From NCBI RefSeq assembly GCF_014268445.2, contig NZ_CP077089.1:4147501-4211500 (forward strand): 64,000 nucleotides of DNA. The letters are read 5' to 3'. This DNA is from Pseudomonas tensinigenes. GTDB lineage: Bacteria > Pseudomonadota > Gammaproteobacteria > Pseudomonadales > Pseudomonadaceae. This document shows, piece by piece, positions 36,418-43,559 of the stretch (positions are counted from its first letter, which is position 1; each line of letters starts with the position of its first letter). The notes under the pieces were generated by a model, which saw only the letters and a list, made by a program, of their open reading frames with translations, did not search any database and had not been told where the DNA came from. Position numbers and translations under genes: made by a program.

Positions 36418-36807
36418 TTAAACGCCATACCGGCCGCCAACGTGGATATTACGTTTCAGCCAGGCACCAATGGCCTTCAAGCGACCGACTGGCTTCGCTG
36501 GCTCGGCGTGACGCTTGAGAATCATCGACACCAATGTCACTTGATCCACACCAGGATGTGCGTCAATCAACTCAGCGACCCAGGCACAATCAGACTTCTT
36601 CAAGTGCTCACGCCACTCACCGGGCCAGGCTTCCAGCTCATCCAGCGCCAACCAGCGCGCACCGCCCTGCCCACCATGCCCCCCGGCCGTCGACTGTTCG
36701 AAACAGAAAGGCGTGGCCGCTCGGGACAGGTCGATGTTGAAAATGTAGACGTCGTGGGTTGGGTGCTGCGACGTGGGGGCGTTGTTGCGGCTGCCGATTT
36801 CAATCAT
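36418..36807 (-). CDS. Hypothetical protein next to the HD hydrolase
   Basis: A 129-residue soluble protein without recognised domain. It has an N-terminal beta-like part (MIEIGSRNNAP, HDVYIFNIDLSR), a Gly-rich turn GGHGGQGGARW and a helical, basic C-terminus (RLKAIGAWLKRNIHVGGRYG). It lies 15 bases upstream of the HD hydrolase gene on the same strand and is probably co-transcribed with it. The start at the ATG at 36807 is preferred over a TTG two codons earlier. Confidence 0.7.
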   Translation of the reverse strand: MIEIGSRNNAPTSQHPTHDVYIFNIDLSRAATPFCFEQSTAGGHGGQGGARWLALDELEAWPGEWREHLKKSDCAWVAELIDAHPGVDQVTLVSMILKRHAEPAKPVGRLKAIGAWLKRNIHVGGRYGV

Positions 36808-36971
36808 GGGCAATATTCCAATCCTTGGGCGCTAGATGTGTCCGATTGTTTCGCAGTCTACGCGAATAGCGCAAATCAAAAACCTGATGGAACCTCCTTC
36901 CCCTGCGCTATCTCGAAACCATAAGCGCCAATTCATTGATCAAAACCGGCGCCATTGAAGAGGAAAGCCCG

Positions 36972-37403
36972 ATGAACATTCGATTCCTGCTTCTGCTCGC
37001 CACCTTTTGCGTCATCCCCACCTGCGTCATGGCCGAAGGCTGCGACGTCGAAACCCGATCCTCCAGCACCTCCGTGCCTACCGTTTCGGGCCACAGCTGC
37101 TATGAATACGAAGGCATGCCGGTCAATTCCATCGACTGGTCATGCAGCAACGAAAGCAAGGACATGGTCAACGCCGTCAAGAAAAAGGTGCAGCAGTGCG
37201 ATGACCACTATCAAGCCACGTGCATCGCCACCCTCACCCAGGAATCCCTGGCCAACCCGCACTCCACCAGCAAGGACAAAAACGCCAAAGCGTTGAATAT
37301 TCCGGATGGCGCGCAGGTGACCACGTATTACTACGGCGCGGAGAATCTGGGGCAGGCGAAGATTGATTGTGAAAGTGGCGGTGGGCATTGGAAGGCGAAG
37401 TGA
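36972..37403 (+). CDS. Hypothetical exported Cys-containing protein
   Basis: A 143-residue exported protein with signal peptide (about 1-21, ending VMA) after a good ribosome site, GAGGAAAG. The mature part has six Cys (EGCDVE, SCYEYE, WSCSNE, QCDDHY, TCIATL, DCESGG), which could form three disulphides. No known domain was recognised. A strong terminator follows 18 bases after the stop, so it is a single-gene unit. Confidence 0.78.
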   Translation: MNIRFLLLLATFCVIPTCVMAEGCDVETRSSSTSVPTVSGHSCYEYEGMPVNSIDWSCSNESKDMVNAVKKKVQQCDDHYQATCIATLTQESLANPHSTSKDKNAKALNIPDGAQVTTYYYGAENLGQAKIDCESGGGHWKAK

Positions 37404-37421
37404 CGTTTGTTTAGCGCACAT

Positions 37422-37451
37422 AAAAAGGGACACCGCTGGGTGTCCCTTTTT
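37422..37451. terminator. Rho-independent terminator
   Basis: AAAAAGGGACACC and GGTGTCCCTTTTT form a stem of about 12 pairs with a short CGCT loop and U-tracts on both strands. It ends the exported protein gene and can also serve the convergent Cys-repeat gene. Confidence 0.92.
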
Positions 37452-37470
37452 CGTGCATCAACACATCCAT

Positions 37471-37514
37471 TGTGGCGAGGGAGCTTGCTCCCGCTGGGCT
37501 GCGGAGCAGCCCTA
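37471..37514. repeat. Single REP of the GTGGCGAGGGAGCTTGCTCCCGC type
   Basis: TGTGGCGAGGGAGCTTGCTC is followed by CCGCTGGGCTGCGGAGCAGC. The GGGAGCTTGCTCCC palindrome identifies a third REP class; a partner piece is at 38218-38245. Confidence 0.82.
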
Positions 37515-37516
37515 AA

Positions 37517-37930
37517 TCAGCGCTTCATGGCTTCACACTGATTGCGCAGATCCCAATCGCCGATGCTCGAACAGCTACTGCCCTGCTTCGCTTCACAGAA
37601 GGCGCGCTGGTCACGATCCCCGATACCAGCGCATGAACCGCCTTTCTCCGCTTCGCAGGCCGTACGCAAATCGTAATTGTCGATGGAATAACAACTACTG
37701 CCCTTCTTGGCGTCGCAATAGGCGCGCTGGTTACGATCCTCGATACTTGCGCATGAACCACCCTTCTCCGCTTCGCAGGCCGTACGTAAATCGTAATCGC
37801 CAATGGAATAACAGCTGCTGCCTTCCTGCGTGGCCTGGCAATAATTGCGTTTGTCAGGATCACTGATGCTGGCACAACTGGCGGAAACGTAACCGCTGAA
37901 CATCAACAACATCGCAAGAATCAGCTTCAT
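37517..37930 (-). CDS. Exported Cys-rich tandem-repeat protein
   Basis: A 137-residue exported protein. The signal ends YVSA. The whole mature part is six repeats of about 20 residues, pattern C-x2-I-x-(D/N)-x-(D/N)-x-R-x2-C-x-A, alternating two subtypes (SSCYSIGDYDLRTACEAEKG and SCASIEDRNQRAYCDAKKG), giving 12 Cys, two per repeat. The repeats are also visible in the DNA, so recent duplication is likely. It probably folds as disulphide-bonded or metal-binding short modules. No known family was recognised. The start at 37930 is set by the signal. Confidence 0.8.
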   Translation of the reverse strand: MKLILAMLLMFSGYVSASCASISDPDKRNYCQATQEGSSCYSIGDYDLRTACEAEKGGSCASIEDRNQRAYCDAKKGSSCYSIDNYDLRTACEAEKGGSCAGIGDRDQRAFCEAKQGSSCSSIGDWDLRNQCEAMKR

Positions 37931-38105
37931 CTCACACTTCCTTGGGCTTACCAGGAAACAGCCTGGCACTGCTTGATCCGTTCTCAATGAGCGTCGCGAC
38001 ACGCCATCAAATTGACATCGTTTTTAAGGAAAGTTCCAAACCGGATGCAAAGCCATGATTTGAGATTCGACCGAATTTGAAGTCTGAAAAACGCGTAGGA
38101 AAACA

Positions 38106-38245
38106 CCCCTTGTGGTGAGGGGATTCATCCTCGATGGGTTGCGAAGTGGCCCCGAACCGGCGAGCTGAATTCTCCTGACACAACGTGGGCGCCGGATTAC
38201 GACGACTGCGTCGCCGAGCGGGAGCAAGCTCCCTCACCACAGGGG
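38106..38245. repeat. Composite REP element with outer inverted arms
   Basis: CCCCTTGTGGTGAGGGG at the left and CCCTCACCACAGGGG at the right are inverted. The interior contains CGGCGAGCTGAATTCTCCTG and GCGGGAGCAAGCTCCCTC, an older REP half. It lies in the gap between the Cys-repeat gene and the structured leader; 38246-38400 holds nothing else I recognise besides the presumed promoter. Confidence 0.75.
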
Positions 38246-38404
38246 TGGGTTGGCGTCCTACAAGTCGGTTGTGGGTGCGGGAATTGCTGCCTAGAGTGGG
38301 GCTGTCGCTGACCGCAGTTGGCGATGGGTTTCGCAGCCCTAAGGAGAAATTGGATAACACCGCCTAACGACAATTCTGTCAAAATTCGCCGGCATTACGT
38401 TTTA

Positions 38405-38520
38405 TGGCGGCTGTGTGCGGGAGACTTTCGAGTCTGCCGAGTCTGGTTTCTCCTCGGTCTGCGAACCTGCTCACAGCCGCCACCCATTATGTTTCGCAGC
38501 AGAACGGTGGCTCATTTTTT
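38405..38520 (+). ncRNA. Putative structured 5' leader RNA (three-way-junction-like, with alternative terminator)
   Basis: An outer stem P1 pairs TGGCGGCTGTG (38405-38415) with CACAGCCGCCA (38472-38482), 11 perfect pairs. Inside are P2, AGACT-TTCG-AGTCT (38422-38435), a stem with a stable UUCG-type loop, and P3, CCGAG (38437-38441) with CTCGG (38453-38457). The 3' strand of P1 overlaps GCCACC (38479-38484), which can instead pair with GGTGGC (38506-38511) just before CATTTTTTATT. So P1 and the terminator-like hairpin exclude each other, an attenuator layout. The element ends 18 bases before the next gene. The stretch also lies in an open frame from ATG 38404, in frame with that gene, so a coding reading is not excluded. 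Confidence 0.6.
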
Positions 38521-38538
38521 ATTGAGAGACCATTCCTA

Positions 38539-38844
38539 ATGACGATCAAAAAACCGCTCCACCACTACGCCCGCATGTCACACCCCGCCACCGACCACCC
38601 TGTCCTCCTGATCGACGCCGACGCCCCACTACGCGACCTCCACGCCTGCCTGGCCGAACGCCTCAACGCCGTCCTCAAATACCTCGACCTCATCGCCTGC
38701 ACCAGCCTCCGCGACTACGCCGAGCACGACATCAACACAGTGACCAACATCGCCAGGATCATGGTGCAGGATGTGAGTGATGTGTTTCGGGTGATTGAGC
38801 AGCGGGGGTTTGATATTCTCGAAAAACAAGTCCATAGCAAATAA
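38539..38844 (+). CDS. Small hypothetical protein, DUF3077/DUF6124-like
   Basis: A 101-residue soluble protein, helical, with the stretch LRDLHACLAERLNAVLKYLDLI and INTVTNIARIMVQDVSDVFR. The shape (disordered start, then two or three helices, with a common LLIDAD segment) resembles small Pseudomonas proteins of the DUF3077/DUF6124 type, but the match is from memory and weak. It follows the structured leader. The frame extends upstream to 38404; the ATG at 38539 is chosen since the leader looks non-coding. The function is unknown. Confidence 0.65.
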   Translation: MTIKKPLHHYARMSHPATDHPVLLIDADAPLRDLHACLAERLNAVLKYLDLIACTSLRDYAEHDINTVTNIARIMVQDVSDVFRVIEQRGFDILEKQVHSK

Positions 38845-38959
38845 CGAAAATGCAGCAGAGCCATGACACGAAGAACTACTAATCAATCATGGCTCACTGC
38901 ATAAAAATCAAATTAAATAGCAAGCTATCACATTAAAATTAAAAACCATAAAACCCAAC

Positions 38960-40804
38960 TTATTTTCGATTACCGCGCCTAGATTGCTTCTCCATCCTCC
39001 TTTTCGACTTTGCCTTTGACTTATTTTTACCTTTCTTACCTCCACCTTCACTTCTTGAGAAAAAATAGCTCTTATCAAAAGGCCTCAACCCCGGACTGAC
39101 AGGCTCACAAACATATTTTTCTCCTTTCTTTTCGGCAAAATATATTTTATCAAATATATCAGACTCATCTATACCCAAAGGAATGAACCCAGCCTTAGCA
39201 GTAATAAAATCATGCAACCCACCATACTTCAGAAAGGCTCCGGCAAATTCAAGCTCATCACTCCCAAAAACTTTACCATGGAGTAGCGCGCGCTCATTGA
39301 TATACCTGCGCAGATCAGACTCCCCCTTCCCCAAATGCAATAGGCCATCAAACATATATTCAAGGTCAGTTATACAAACAACCCATGGATAGGCACCCTC
39401 CCCATGCTTCTCGAGTAACATTGACAAATTGGTGGCAATAGGACCGAAGTCCTCTCGAGTAACGCACACACAAAAAACCTCAGAGAAACTTGAGCGTTTA
39501 ATCTCAGCGATAACTTTACCCTTTTTATCATATAGCCTCGTAAGCTCCGACTTAAGAACCTTTTCCCTCAGAGCATTAGCCTGTTCATAAGCCTTCTGAA
39601 TCCCGGACTTACTCCTAAAATGATCACGGATACGCTGATACGCTTTGGTTGGATCTCGCAAGGGCTCTCGAGGAGGAGAAGCCTTAGATTCCACAATGTA
39701 AAGCGCGTCATTTGAAATCACTACCAAGTCATGCTCTAGATGAGAATCATCAGTCTCATATGCACTTTCATAAAAAATCGCGCTCGGACTTAATATTCTC
39801 TTAAAAGCTTTTACCGTGCTACTTTCAAGCCTCCGATCACGTGCAGGCAGGTATTTTTTAGAAGCACTTCCCCCACTCAACAATGCTTCGACATTATCAA
39901 TCACCGCTTGATGGTATGAATTATTAGCAACAAAATAAAATGTTTCACCATCACAGCTAATTAAAGGTTTAAGCACGACAGGGTTTTGATCAGTAATATA
40001 CAATAGCGAATCCGACTCACCTCTAATGGAAACAAAATTCTCTCTAATACTATTAGCTACAGCTTCGCCAAACTCCTTTGAAATACTTTCAAAGGAAACG
40101 CTAAAGGGATTGGGCAAATCGTCCCCATTCATCAACTCAACAAATTCTTTGGAGTTTCTAGATTCTAATAATAGCCTTTTCAGGTCTTGTCCTTCTTTAA
40201 TACCGCTAACGAACTTAGCATGAAACTCCTTAAGCCGAGAATCAAAGAGCACTTTATTAGCCGCATTATTACCAATAACTGCCGCCTCAATAAAATCACC
40301 CACTGCTAGCATTTCATTATGGCAAATACCGAATTTTTCTCGAATTTCTTTTTCAAATCCGTCAAACGAAATTTTTATCCATTTACGAATTTGATCACTA
40401 CTCGCTTTAAAACCGCTCATAAAATGATGTAAGAATGCGGGCATTGCTAGTTCACGGTGAGAATGCCAACTCTCACTCATGCCGCCTACAAGCTCATCTT
40501 TCGTAGGAAAATACGCTAGCCCGTACTTGAAAAATATAGACTCAAGTATTTTCACCAACGCAGACTCTTTTTTTTCGTCAAGCACTTCTCCTATAGTCGG
40601 CTCTTCTTGCGAACATGCAATCGCCAACAAATACATACCCTGCCTGAGTGGACTTCCCAGATTTCCTTTTACAAAATGTCCCTGATTGAATTGCATTTGC
40701 TGCCTATTTACAAAATCAACAAGATCCTCAATTGAAAGCACGCTTACTATTTGCTTGAGCTTTTGAACTTCAGAGATCATCTTCTTATGCAAAACAGCGT
40801 CCAT
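38960..40804 (-). CDS. Orphan PD-(D/E)XK nuclease-domain protein in an AT-rich island
   Basis: A 614-residue protein of unknown family. The N-terminal 300 residues are helical with no recognised domain. The nuclease core lies at about 320-420: Glu327 (RRLESSTV), Asp359 (HLEHDLVVIS), Glu372-x-Lys374 (YIVESKA) and a Gln at 408 (AYEQANALRE), the arrangement of NERD-like PD-(D/E)XK domains. The C-terminal tail is Gly/Lys/Arg-rich (GGGKKGKNKSKAKSKRRMEK), suited to nucleic acid binding. The gene and its flanks are strikingly AT-rich against all neighbours, so it was probably acquired. The ATG at 40804 has the strong site GGAGGGGG. A defence role is plausible but unproven. Confidence 0.75.
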   Translation of the reverse strand: MDAVLHKKMISEVQKLKQIVSVLSIEDLVDFVNRQQMQFNQGHFVKGNLGSPLRQGMYLLAIACSQEEPTIGEVLDEKKESALVKILESIFFKYGLAYFPTKDELVGGMSESWHSHRELAMPAFLHHFMSGFKASSDQIRKWIKISFDGFEKEIREKFGICHNEMLAVGDFIEAAVIGNNAANKVLFDSRLKEFHAKFVSGIKEGQDLKRLLLESRNSKEFVELMNGDDLPNPFSVSFESISKEFGEAVANSIRENFVSIRGESDSLLYITDQNPVVLKPLISCDGETFYFVANNSYHQAVIDNVEALLSGGSASKKYLPARDRRLESSTVKAFKRILSPSAIFYESAYETDDSHLEHDLVVISNDALYIVESKASPPREPLRDPTKAYQRIRDHFRSKSGIQKAYEQANALREKVLKSELTRLYDKKGKVIAEIKRSSFSEVFCVCVTREDFGPIATNLSMLLEKHGEGAYPWVVCITDLEYMFDGLLHLGKGESDLRRYINERALLHGKVFGSDELEFAGAFLKYGGLHDFITAKAGFIPLGIDESDIFDKIYFAEKKGEKYVCEPVSPGLRPFDKSYFFSRSEGGGKKGKNKSKAKSKRRMEKQSRRGNRK

Positions 40805-41036
40805 CTGCCCCCTCCAAATCAAAAAAATGTAAAAGCTAAAGAATCAAAGCTATTTAAATACTCGCAAAATCAAGACATCAATAAAAGATTAGGTCCAAGA
40901 AGCAGCTCATTTCCATCACCAGCCTGCTTCTCATTAACGTGTTTCAAATAACAAATCAAGAATTCATGATAGCCATACGAAAAAAAAATGCATAACGTCA
41001 TCTAAATGCATTTTGATATGCGATATTCTCAAGCAC

Positions 41037-41065
41037 AAAAAAACCGCATTCCTGCGGTCTTTTTT
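41037..41065 (-). terminator. Rho-independent terminator after puuR
   Basis: On the minus strand, AAAAAAGACCGCAGGAATGC is followed by GGTTTTTTT. The stem GACCGCA/TGCGGTT closes a small loop. It ends the regulator transcript and shields it from the AT-rich island; the plus strand also carries a U-tract. Confidence 0.88.
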
Positions 41066-41095
41066 GCAACGCTAAGCTTTGGCTGAAGCCTTACC

Positions 41096-41644
41096 TCAAA
41101 AATTCGCCGGCGTATTCGCACTAATTATCTCAGCCTCATCCGCCCCGATATTCCGGAACTTATGCGGCAGCGTCGTCGGGAAGTAATACCCATCCCCCGC
41201 ATTCAACACACTCACCGACCCATCCACGGTCAACTCCACCGTGCCACGCGTCACCAACCCACACTCCTCGCCTTCCGCATGCACAATCGGCTCTTCCCCG
41301 GAGCTCGCGCCCGGTGCGTATTGCTCGCGCAGCAAGCGCATCTGGCGGCTTGGTACCGAGGCGCCGATCAGCAGCAGGCGCAAACCATGGCGGCCCAGAT
41401 CAGGCTGTTCATTGGCACGGAACACGTATTGATGTTCGCGCGGGGGTTGGTCGAAGGTGAAGAAATCGGCCAGGGACATCGGTATGCCTTCGAGCAGCTT
41501 TTTCAGGGAGCTGACGGAGGGGCTGACGCGATTCTGTTCGATCAGGGAGATGGTGGCATTGGTCACGCCGCTACGCCGGGCCAGCTCGCGCTGGGAGAGT
41601 TTGTAGCTTTCGCGTACTAGTTTGAGTCGAGAACCCGTATCCAT
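41096..41644 (-). CDS. puuR: XRE-cupin transcriptional regulator of polyamine use
   Basis: A 182-residue regulator with an N-terminal Cro/CI-type HTH (KLSQRELARRSGVTNATISLIEQNRVSPSVSSLKKLLEG) and a C-terminal cupin (HAEGEECGLV, YYFPTTLPHKFRN). The pattern matches PuuR (PauR in Pseudomonas), a repressor of gamma-glutamylputrescine genes. It is next to oxidase, dehydrogenase and synthetase genes, which supports the role. The start at 41644 (MDTGSRLKLVRESYKLSQ) is the usual one; the upstream frame extension is not coding. Confidence 0.9.
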   Translation of the reverse strand: MDTGSRLKLVRESYKLSQRELARRSGVTNATISLIEQNRVSPSVSSLKKLLEGIPMSLADFFTFDQPPREHQYVFRANEQPDLGRHGLRLLLIGASVPSRQMRLLREQYAPGASSGEEPIVHAEGEECGLVTRGTVELTVDGSVSVLNAGDGYYFPTTLPHKFRNIGADEAEIISANTPANF

Positions 41645-41711
41645 GACTGCCTTATGTGAGAAGTACTTAGGCTCTGCGCGAAAACTGCCTGCGCGACGAT
41701 CATGCTGCGTT

Positions 41712-41769
41712 AAAAACAGGCTCGGAATGCTCATGTAGGGCCCTACACTCCGCTTCCTCGCCTGTTTTT
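41712..41769 (-). terminator. 58-bp concentric inverted repeat, terminator-like, upstream of puuR
   Basis: AAAAACAGGC (41712-41721) pairs with GCCTGTTTTT (41760-41769), GGAA pairs with TTCC, and the middle is the perfect 14-base palindrome TGTAGGGCCCTACA (41734-41747). All three share the centre 41740/41741. The T-runs on both sides fit a bidirectional terminator; on the minus strand it would end the message from the oxidase gene or regulate the puuR leader. The rest of the 582-base gap 41645-42226 holds REP pieces at 41974 and 42080 and no supported gene. Confidence 0.65.
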
Positions 41770-41973
41770 GCCTTGCCTGATCGCCGCTCGGCGGTTCTCG
41801 CGCAGACCCACGGGTAATGGGGGTGGGTGGCGGGTGCCGCGCGAGGGGCGCGGATCACGTTGCTCCCGTGTCCCGGAACCGTGAAAGGCGGCTATTAAAT
41901 CACGTTTGCCGGTGTTGCTCAGCAGGTTCGATGGACGGTGGGGTAAAAGTCCTTCTTGCCTTGGTAATGCAGA

Positions 41974-42133
41974 CCTGTAGGAGTGAGCCTGCTCGCGATT
42001 GGGTGGCACATTCACCATTATTTTTGACTGGATGACCGCCTTCGCGAGCAAGCTCGCTCCCACAGGAATTGGTGTTGTTCTGTAGGAGTGATGGCGCCTT
42101 ACAGGCCTCATCGCGAGCAGGCTCACTCCTACA
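41974..42133. repeat. REPIN plus a degenerate REP pair
   Basis: The first (41974-42066) joins a CCTGTAGGAGTGAGCCTGCT arm with a right arm of the other subtype (AGCAAGCTCGCTCCCACAGG), a mixed element. The second (42080-42133) has lost most of its left arm (CTGTAGGAGTGATGGCGCC) but keeps the right arm. Confidence 0.85.
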
Positions 42134-42226
42134 ATTTGATCTTTGGTGTTTCAGTCGGATTGATGTTGCATGTACTGGCAGGTAAAAAACCGGCGGGGTC
42201 TTGGGGACCGCCGCCGGGGAGGTAAC

Positions 42227-43510
42227 TTAGATGCCGAAACGGTCGCGCAGCGAGTAGTAGACGGCGCCGAGGGCGGTGAGTGGCGCGGAGAACGTGCGGC
42301 CACCGATCATTGGCATGTGCGGCAGCGATGCAAAGGCGTCGAAACGTTCGGCATCGCCGCGGATCATTTCCGAGATCAGTTTGCCGGCGAGGTGCGAGCA
42401 GGTGACGCCGTGGCCGCTGTAGCCTTGCATGTAGTAGGCGTTCTTTTCGATGCGGCCGAATTGCGGCATGCGTGACATGGTCAGCAGGAAGTTGCCGGTC
42501 CAGCGGTAGTCGATTTTCACGTCTTTGAGCTGCGGGAAGGTCTTGAGGATCTTCGGGCGGATCAGTTGTTCGATGTCGTCCGGTTCACGCGCGCCGTAGA
42601 CCACGCCGCCGCCGTAGAGCAGACGGTTGTCGGCCGTCAGGCGGTAGTAATCCAGCAGGTAATTGCAGTCTTCGACGCAGTAGTTGTTGGTGATCAGGCT
42701 GCGCGCCTGCTTCTCGGTCAGCGGTTCGGTGACGACGATCTGTGAGCCGCACGGCATGCTTTTCGCGGTGACGCGGTTGTCGAGACCTTGCGGCAGATAA
42801 GCGTTGCCGGCGATCAGCAAGTACTTGGCGCGGACCTGGCCTTTGGCAGTGCGCACGACGTTGGGCTCGCCATATTTGATTTCCACGGCCGCCGATTGCT
42901 CGTAGATCTTGCCGCCTAAACGGGTGATCGCAGCCGCCTCACCGAGCGCCAGGTTCAGCGGGTGAACGTGGCCGCCCTGCATGTCCAGCAAACCACCAAC
43001 GTAAGCATCGGAGCCGACTTCGCGACGAATCTCAGCCGCATCAAGCATCTTCAGATTGCGGTTGCCGTAACGTTCCCAGCCGCGCTTCTGCTCGGCCAGA
43101 CCGTTGAGTTGTTTCTTGTTCATTGCTGCGAAGATGCCGCCCGGGCGGTAGTCGCATTTGATGTCGTATTCCTTGATGCGCGAACGGATGATGTCGGCGC
43201 CTTCGAAGATCATGCTGCCGAGGATTTCCGCAGTCTTGTCGCCGTAGCGCGCTTCGATCACGTCGACGTCGCGGCTGTACGAGTTGACGAGTTGACCGCC
43301 ATTGCGACCGCTGGCGCCGTAGCCGACTTTTGCCGCTTCCAGCACCGTCACTTTGTAGCCGGCTTCGGTGAGGAACAGCGCCGAGGACAGGCCGGTGTAG
43401 CCGGCGCCGATGATGCAGACGTCGCACTCGACCGACTCTTCCAGAACCGGGAAGTCTATGACTTCGTTGCGGGTGGCGGCGTAGTAGCTGTTTACGTGTT
43501 GCTGTTTCAT
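42227..43510 (-). CDS. puuB: Gamma-glutamylputrescine oxidoreductase
   Basis: A 427-residue DAO-family flavoprotein that oxidises gamma-glutamylputrescine to the aldehyde. The FAD site is ECDVCIIGAGYTGLSSALFL, then GASGRNGGQLVNSY and, near the end, YMQGYSGHGVTCSHLAGK. The start at 43510 follows GGAGAAACG. It lies 50 bases after the aldehyde dehydrogenase gene on the same strand; the pair would perform two steps in sequence. It is a paralogue of the oxidase at 25.2 kb. Confidence 0.93.
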   Translation of the reverse strand: MKQQHVNSYYAATRNEVIDFPVLEESVECDVCIIGAGYTGLSSALFLTEAGYKVTVLEAAKVGYGASGRNGGQLVNSYSRDVDVIEARYGDKTAEILGSMIFEGADIIRSRIKEYDIKCDYRPGGIFAAMNKKQLNGLAEQKRGWERYGNRNLKMLDAAEIRREVGSDAYVGGLLDMQGGHVHPLNLALGEAAAITRLGGKIYEQSAAVEIKYGEPNVVRTAKGQVRAKYLLIAGNAYLPQGLDNRVTAKSMPCGSQIVVTEPLTEKQARSLITNNYCVEDCNYLLDYYRLTADNRLLYGGGVVYGAREPDDIEQLIRPKILKTFPQLKDVKIDYRWTGNFLLTMSRMPQFGRIEKNAYYMQGYSGHGVTCSHLAGKLISEMIRGDAERFDAFASLPHMPMIGGRTFSAPLTALGAVYYSLRDRFGI

Positions 43511-43559
43511 ACGTTTCTCCGAGGGCCGCCAATCAAAGGCGACCACCGCTGTAATAGAG

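Noticed and set aside
38404..38538. N-terminal extension of the 101-residue protein from ATG 38404
   Set aside because: The segment folds into well-paired stems with a TTCG loop and its translation has no protein-like pattern; it is kept as an open alternative in the leader entry.
41743..42126. 127-codon minus-strand frame upstream of puuR
   Set aside because: It reads through two REP elements and half of the palindrome, with very basic translation and no domain.
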